DNA of 64,000 bases from Tritrichomonas musculus (lineage: Eukaryota > Parabasalia > Tritrichomonadida > Tritrichomonadidae), in NCBI GenBank assembly GCA_039105265.1, contig JAPFFF010000028.1:558001-622000 (forward strand). The letters are read 5' to 3'. Within the stretch, counting starts at the first letter, position 1. Each line of letters starts with the position of its first letter. Below the pieces are notes generated by a model. It worked only from the letters and a program-made list of their open reading frames with translations. It ran no database searches and was not told the origin of the DNA. Of this stretch, positions 58,333 to 64,000 are shown piece after piece. The position numbers were made by a program, and so were the translations under genes.

Positions 58333-60989
58333 TATGGCAACTTCAAAAAAAACAAAAAAAAATAGTTTTTTAAAATATTGTAAATATATATTCTATAGTA
58401 TATATATATATGTATATAATATGATCAAATCAAAAAAAATTATTTTTTTGCATATATAAACATATTCTTATTTCCTTAATTATTAATTGAATTTTTTGAG
58501 AATATTTGCTTTAAAAATTATTTAATAAGATATTCTCAATTTTTTCTGAGTATAAAAAAATATAAATATATTCATGAATAATCGTGTTTTTGAAATTTAA
58601 CAAGGAAATAATACCATAAATTTAAATATTTCTATAATAATAAAATATTTTCAATACTTAATGATTAATTGAAAAAATTCTAATATTGATGTTTAATCTA
58701 ATAATGTTAAATATTTTAATAGAAAACACAATATTTATAGAATAGTAAAGGAAATATTTATTTCAATAACTTAAATTACGAAAGTATTATAAAAAAATCT
58801 AATAATTCCAAAAATGGTATATCATTCCAATTTAAACAACCATGCTACTTTCCGTCAATATTCAACTATCAATCAGTTATGATTCCTTATCAGTGTTTAA
58901 GGGTTTTTATTATATATATCTGAAATTTGAAATCGATATTCATTAATAATATTTTTATATTTAATATTATATTTATTATTTTGCATATTTAACAGATTAT
59001 AATGATTTTTTAAAAAGATAAATATGAAATAAAATGTCCTTTACTGTAATTTATTTTTATTTTGATTGACAAATAAAATTAAATCATTTATTTATTATAT
59101 TAAATGATATATCAAATATAAATTAACATATTTTTGCTTTTATTTAAAAAATCTAAAATTTGTTCCAAAATAATAGAACAATTAAAAATACGATGAATTA
59201 TAAAAATTATATCTCTCAATATTTTTCAATATTATATTGAAATTATACATTGAAATAAAAAATTGAATAGAAGTATTTTATCTGAAATTTTCAATACATT
59301 TCTATTCATTCACAAAATCTCTTTTTTTGTGCATTGAATTTAATTGTCACATAAAAATATATGTATCTGTTCAAATATAGAGTATTTAAAGAGATTATTA
59401 TAATATATATCTATACTAATTTCAATATATATATTTGCCTATTATTATATGAAATTAATCTAAATTGACTGTTAATTTAATGCATTAAGTAAAAGTCTAT
59501 ATAAACGTGCAAAACAAGAATATTGATAAATTTAATTTATTTAGATAAAATATATACACTAATGTCTAAGTATAAAATGTAGTAACTAAATGAAACATTC
59601 ATATCATTCCAAGAAAAATGCAAATCTTTCTTTTTTTTTTTTTCAAAAAGCATTGGTTACACCTGTATCAATGAGGAGAAATGAATAATAATCGTTAAAC
59701 ATCAATTATACTAATTAGTTAAACATGAATATTAACAATACTTTTTACATTTTTGTTCATTTAGAGAGATATCTGTAATTTTTGAAAAACTAAAAATATT
59801 AATATTTGGTATATATATTAATATATATTATTTAATAGTATATAAAAATTAAATTAAAAAGTAAAATAACTTAAAATATAGATATTATTGTGGAATATTT
59901 TTAAAACAATAAACATAAAAATACGTTATTTCGAAGTTGCCATACACATTTTAAGTCTTAAGGGTGCGGGATATTTGAAGTTTTTTAAATATCTAATTAA
60001 TTACAACCAACATTTATAAATTAAATATATAAAAATAATTTTTGACTATTTACTTGGAATATGCATTTTTAAATAATTTTAAATAATTAGAAGATATTCG
60101 TATTTTAATTATTTTCAAAGACTCTCTGAAAAAAATTCTATATTTTTTCTGAAATTATTCATAGTTTTATTTTTATATCCAGCTTTCAATTATTAATTTT
60201 AAATTTTTTTTACTAGAAAAACATTTTTATATCAATCATTATATAAAATTAATATCATATGTATATATGCTTTTTAAATTAATGATTAAATGGCATTTGC
60301 AATTATTTTTTTATTCATGATATATATCTTCTACATTCCATGAATTTGTTGTATTAACTGATTAAATTATTTTTCTTTCATTATTAAACAAATTCTTTTC
60401 GTTTTATTCATTTTTTATTTATTTATTTAATGAAGTTTATTATTTTAAAGTTGATTAACAAAAAAATTCACTTTGAGAAAGTTATATTTATTTATTAACA
60501 AATATTGCAACATTACTTTTTGGAGTTTCATGAATACTGTTTTAAAAAATATCTTTTAAAAACAAAAAATAAAAATTAAAGGCTCCAATAGTTTTTTTTG
60601 CATATCGAATTTATATAGAAAAAGTGGTTATTGAAAAAAAGCTATGTGATCATTGATTTCTATATCTAATGTTCCAATATTTTATAAGAATGATGAATAA
60701 TGAATAAGCAATATTACAATGTTGAGAGTTTTTGAAAATGTTGGTTGCATTCGAAATTGAAAACACAAAACATCATTTAATTCAAAACCATAATAATCTA
60801 TACAAAATATAAAATTATTTTGAAATGTTTGAGTATTTTTAAAGTCCATTTGCATTATTAAATAATTAAAAAATATCATAGATAAAGCTAGAAAAAAAAG
60901 CAAATTTTGAGAAGATGAGTATACTTTATTTTGAATATATGTTAACTTTTTAAATGTATTTAACGTATAAATTTAACTTTTTGTATGTC

Positions 60990-61139
60990 AATCATCAAAT
61001 TTTTGATAACAATAAACGTAGTTATAATAATTTTCTATAGAATAAACGTATTTATCAGAATTTTGAATACTTTTAACGTCTTCATTAGGTTTTTGAATGC
61101 ATTAAACGTCTTCATTAGGTTTTTGAATGCATTAAACGT
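60990..61139. repeat. 30-bp minisatellite, five units
   Basis: Units end in aacgt at 61019, 61049, 61079, 61109 and 61139. The last two are identical (ttcattaggt, ttttgaatgc, attaaacgt); the earlier ones are diverged. Confidence 0.8.
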
Positions 61140-61245
61140 ATATTTTTATGTTTCGTGATTTCATTGCAAGCTTTTCTTCTCTGACTTCATTATTATACAT
61201 GGCACCTAAATCAAAGCAAGCCAAGCATTGCAGGAAAATTGCAAT

Positions 61246-61830
61246 ATATATGATATCAAAATTTGAAATAATTCAATAAAACACGCTATAATAACATACT
61301 AATTCTTATTTTTAATTTTTAAATTCAGAATCTGTGATTTTGAATGAAGTGCAAAAAAATAAGCTAGGAAAAAAATTAAGCATCATTATAAATTAAAATT
61401 ATAAATTAAGCCTACTAAATTAACTCCATGGCTTTTCAATTAGTAAAAAAAAAAAGCATCTGTTTGAATCAGCTAGCAAATATTTGTAAATAAGAGGAAA
61501 TTCAAATATATGATATCAAAATTTGAAATAATTCAATAAAACACGCTATAATAACATACTAATTCTTATTTTTAAAATTTTAAATTCAGAATCTGTAATT
61601 TTGAATGAAGTGCAAAAAAATAAGCTAGGAAAAAAATTAAGCATCATTATAAATTAAAATTATAAATTAAGCCTACTAAATTAACTCCATGGCTTTTCAA
61701 TTAGTAAAAAAAAAATAAGCATCTGTTTGAATCAGCTAGCAAATATTTGCAAATAAGAGGAAATTCAAATATATGATATCAAAATTTGAAATAATTCAAT
61801 AAAACACGCTATAATAACATATTAAATCAC
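61246..61830. repeat. About 260-bp tandem repeat, 2.2 copies
   Basis: atatatgatatcaaaatttg starts units at 61246, 61506 and 61769. The first two full copies are nearly identical, differing by single bases and A-run length, so the duplication is recent. The third stops after about 60 bp and then continues with an inverted piece (aatcacagattctgaattt). Confidence 0.85.
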
Positions 61831-62190
61831 AGATTCTGAATTTCTGTGAATGTTGTGAAATAAAACCAACTGTAAATTATCAACAAAATAAAGCAATCAT
61901 AAAATAAGTTTGCTAAATGCGATAAATGATCCTTTATGCTCCTTCTTTTCCTTGCTGACTGTAAAACTATATTATTGATTACAGTCAATATTTTCAGAAA
62001 AAGTATAGAATTTTTTTCTTAACATCATTGAAAAAATTTAAAACATAAATATCTTTATAGTATTTAAATTTATTTTTAAATAAATAAAATATATAGATTA
62101 ACAAAAATTATTTACAATATATATTTTAATATATTTAGTAAACATTAAATATTGATTGAATAACACTCAAGTATACTGCACCCTTAAATT

Positions 62191-62524
62191 TTAAGACTTT
62201 GCTTTCAAATTTAATAAATTGAATTTTAATAAGATTTCACAAATGAAATAAATATAAATATCATCTTTTAAAATGAATTAAAATATAATATTTATGCTGA
62301 TATATATTTTAAATAATTATATAAAAACATGTTAATGAAATATTATCGATTTTATTTTTTTTAAAAGATAGAAATTACCGAATTAAAAAATCAATAAAAA
62401 ATTTAATCTAAAAATTTTTATTTTTCACCAAAACTTTTTCAGAAAAATGCTCTATTGAATTTTATATTCTATGAGTTAATTCAATATTGAATAATTTACA
62501 TTTTTTTGGGGAAGGAGAAGAACC
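62191..62524. mobile_element. TTAA-flanked MITE, copy 2 (diverged)
   Basis: It begins TTAAGACTTTGCTTTC and ends GGAAGGAGAAGAACC. It aligns along its length with 21507-21863, but the right TTAA is lost and many bases differ. Its insertion splits the right arm of the 2.6-kb element. Confidence 0.8.
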
Positions 62525-62796
62525 ATGTGTATGGCAATTGAAAAAAAGTGAAAAGGAAAATGTAATGATAATTGAATTTTGAATCAATATAATGGTTCAA
62601 TAGAATTTTCAGAAAAAATTGTATATTAAAATGAATTGTCTTCAAAACGTTTTGAATGTAAATTAATCTAAAAGTTTTAAAACTTTTTCTGAAGTAGTCT
62701 AAACTTTTTGAGGCAAAATAAAAATGGTGAAATTGTAAAAAATATTTAATTTATTTATTTTCATGATTAATAAAAACGCATAAAACAAACATTAAT

Positions 62797-63999
62797 TTAC
62801 AATAATTGGGTTTTGAAGCTCTGTCTTCCTTTCAATGTCGGAATTGTAGGCATCATCTGGAAATGGCTCTCTCCTCCAGCATAAGTTATAACCTTTCCGT
62901 TTTGCATTGTGTAAATCTTTCCGTTTTTGTAAACAAAGTGCTGATTACGGCGTCCGTGGAATGGGAAGAGGTAAAAAGGAGTTCCTGAAGGAGGATTCAT
63001 GCTATCAAAGTCGGCAACGTCCCAAGCCATCCCTTTTTGAGCAAAAGACTCTATGATTGTGCTCCACGATTCTGTACCTAATGAGATTTGTTGATTAACC
63101 TCATCTTGAATGCTCGGCGTCTGATGCCAGTCTGGTAATTCTGTAGAACTATTTCCTTGGTAGAAATTGGTGGTTTCCGATAAATTTGGAAAATCATTTT
63201 GATATATATCAAAAGGATTTTCACCATCAATAAGGCCTTCTTCTATCCTACTTCCACGATTATCAGGGTCATCAGGATTTCCAGGATTTTTACCATCAAT
63301 TAGGCCTTCTTCTGTCCTGCTTCCACGATTATCAGGGTCATCAGGATTTCCAGGATTGCCAACGCCAACTTTTTCCTGTTCTGTATTATGATTAAATTTT
63401 TTCGATCCTGTTTGAAAGTCTTTTTCTTTTTTCTCATCACTATCTTTTTCAATATTATTTTTTTCTTTTTTTTTATTCTTGGTGCAACCTATATTCTCAC
63501 AATTTAATTCTTGATTACAATTATGTAAGTTTTCATTATTTACTGCTGGGCCAATTGGATCTTTTTTTTTTGTATCTATGCCGGGAACATCCAATAAAAG
63601 CTTAACAATTTCAGTATATCCATTAATACAAGCAATATCTAATGGTGTTATAGTTATATTGTTTGTTTTTGTTGAATTTAAAATAACATCTGATAATCCA
63701 TCTTTTACATTATTTTCAATTTGCTTTATACCTTCTTTATCTTTACTGTTAGGAATATCTTTTATCTTTGAAACAAGATATTTATTTTTTGTCTTTACTG
63801 TTAAGAATACCCACTCGGTATTTCCTTTTGATACTTCTGAAATATCAACAGATAATTTCGAAAGAGGATCTAGTTGTCCTGTATTAGAAAAATCATCAGT
63901 TGTTCCTGTTTTGTCTGATAGTACCTTCATTATTTGCCATTTTTTGTAATTATTTGAGCATTCAATGAGTTGAGATGCCTGAAGCTTAGTAGAACTATC
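62797..63999 (-). CDS. Ankyrin/ricin-type lectin-like protein, 5' end outside the window
   Basis: The frame is open without a stop from TAA at 62797 to the right edge. An ATG at 63930 is possible, but codons upstream (DSSTKLQASQLIECSNNYKK) look like real protein, so the true start is probably beyond 64000. One clear ankyrin unit (LDIACINGYTEIVKLLLDV) is followed by a Lys/Glu/Asn-rich linker. Then come two tandem 23-residue repeats (NPGNPDDPDNRGSR...), and a C-terminal domain with GTPFYLFPFHGRRNQHFVYK and NGKIYTMQNGKVITYAGG. The pattern of LYPFHGG-NQ-F, K-DG-I-Y, NGKV is that of one ricin B-type trefoil unit. The protein probably recognises a carbohydrate or partner inside the cell; no signal is visible in the part seen. 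Confidence 0.7.
   Translation of the reverse strand, partial: DSSTKLQASQLIECSNNYKKWQIMKVLSDKTGTTDDFSNTGQLDPLSKLSVDISEVSKGNTEWVFLTVKTKNKYLVSKIKDIPNSKDKEGIKQIENNVKDGLSDVILNSTKTNNITITPLDIACINGYTEIVKLLLDVPGIDTKKKDPIGPAVNNENLHNCNQELNCENIGCTKNKKKEKNNIEKDSDEKKEKDFQTGSKKFNHNTEQEKVGVGNPGNPDDPDNRGSRTEEGLIDGKNPGNPDDPDNRGSRIEEGLIDGENPFDIYQNDFPNLSETTNFYQGNSSTELPDWHQTPSIQDEVNQQISLGTESWSTIIESFAQKGMAWDVADFDSMNPPSGTPFYLFPFHGRRNQHFVYKNGKIYTMQNGKVITYAGGESHFQMMPTIPTLKGRQSFKTQLL
63217..63360 (-). repeat. 69-bp in-frame tandem duplication in the lectin-like gene
   Basis: Two nearly identical units encode NPGNPDDPDNRGSR and then T/I-EEGLIDGK/E. The few differences suggest a young duplication, and the segment is richer in G+C than its surroundings. 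Confidence 0.85.
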
Positions 64000-64000
64000 A

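Larger units (their letters stand above)
59938..62537. mobile_element. About 2.6-kb inverted-repeat element whose right arm holds the TTAA MITE
   Basis: The left end is TTGCCATACACATTTTAAG followed by cttaagggtgc. The right end is the complement, atgtgtatggcaa at 62525-62537, and gcacccttaaattttaag at 62179-62194, with the TTAA-flanked MITE (62191-62524) between the two parts. The left arm therefore shows the uninterrupted site, with a TTAA where the MITE entered the right arm. The interior holds two tandem arrays and no gene. Confidence 0.6.
55950..62796. other. 6.8-kb gene-free block of nested small DNA elements
   Basis: No ORF over 100 codons and no RNA gene is found. It contains at least five inverted-repeat elements, some inserted in others, two tandem arrays and AT-rich filler. 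Individual elements are listed separately. Positions 58345-59935 hold only AT-rich sequence. Confidence 0.75.

Noticed and set aside
60682-60903. 73-codon minus-strand frame
   Set aside because: AT-rich with no family likeness and no promoter-like context; expected by chance.
61246-61830. Repeat array considered as CRISPR
   Set aside because: Long contiguous units without spacers, in a eukaryotic context.
55950-62796. Hidden large virus-like or retro-element in the gene-free block
   Set aside because: No polymerase, integrase, capsid or long frame was seen, and no long terminal direct repeats; only small inverted-repeat DNA elements are present.

Overview
The window looks like nuclear DNA of a parabasalid protist, most likely a Tritrichomonas-type trichomonad. 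It is very AT-rich, its genes are almost all intronless, and several starts are preceded by a TCA-Y-W element like the known trichomonad initiator (Inr). The one clear intron ends in a branch-site/acceptor block (tctaactcatag) close to the trichomonad ACTAACACACAG. The gene families also fit: BspA-type leucine-rich repeats, large ankyrin proteins that share one N-terminal module, a trichomonad-type repetitive transposase, and bacterial-looking transferred genes. The species call is an inference.

Layout. Positions 1-6.4 kb hold the end of an unknown gene, a five-span prominin/tweety-like membrane protein, a gene-poor stretch with a 752-bp foldback element, and a membrane-anchored papain-family peptidase. 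Positions 6.9-12.3 kb hold a receptor-like membrane protein whose cytoplasmic end resembles a cyclic-nucleotide phosphodiesterase without its metal ligands, and a CDC14 phosphatase gene split by a 191-nt intron that is nearly all one hairpin. Positions 12.4-21.3 kb hold a BspA-LRR protein and a 1654-residue ankyrin protein. Positions 21.4-29.9 kb hold a TTAA-flanked MITE, a bacterial-type metallophosphoesterase, two abutting TA-flanked foldback elements, a truncated transposase, and a divergent pair: an AzgA-type purine permease and a nucleobase deaminase. Positions 30.9-43.5 kb hold a foldback element, a frame-broken importin-beta-like gene, a 2621-residue BEACH-WD40 protein and a possible Mutator-like nonautonomous element. 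Positions 43.7-56 kb hold a BTB-like coiled-coil gene, a second ankyrin protein, a RhoGEF-kelch protein and a 1386-residue type I surface protein. Positions 56-62.8 kb contain no gene I can support; this stretch is a stack of small DNA elements inserted into one another. The right edge carries an ankyrin/ricin-lectin-like gene that stays open to the window end.

The genes are not an operon; each appears to be transcribed singly. Themes that recur are surface and signalling proteins (peptidase, receptor-like pseudo-phosphodiesterase, RhoGEF, BEACH, type I protein), a scaffold family that attaches one N-terminal module to either LRRs or ankyrins, and purine uptake plus deamination by a divergent gene pair. 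Among non-coding structures, the most unusual are the hairpin intron inside the CDC14 active-site motif, the nested MITEs whose target-site duplications can still be read, and an apparently over-represented CTTTTTGA motif often seen just upstream of start codons.
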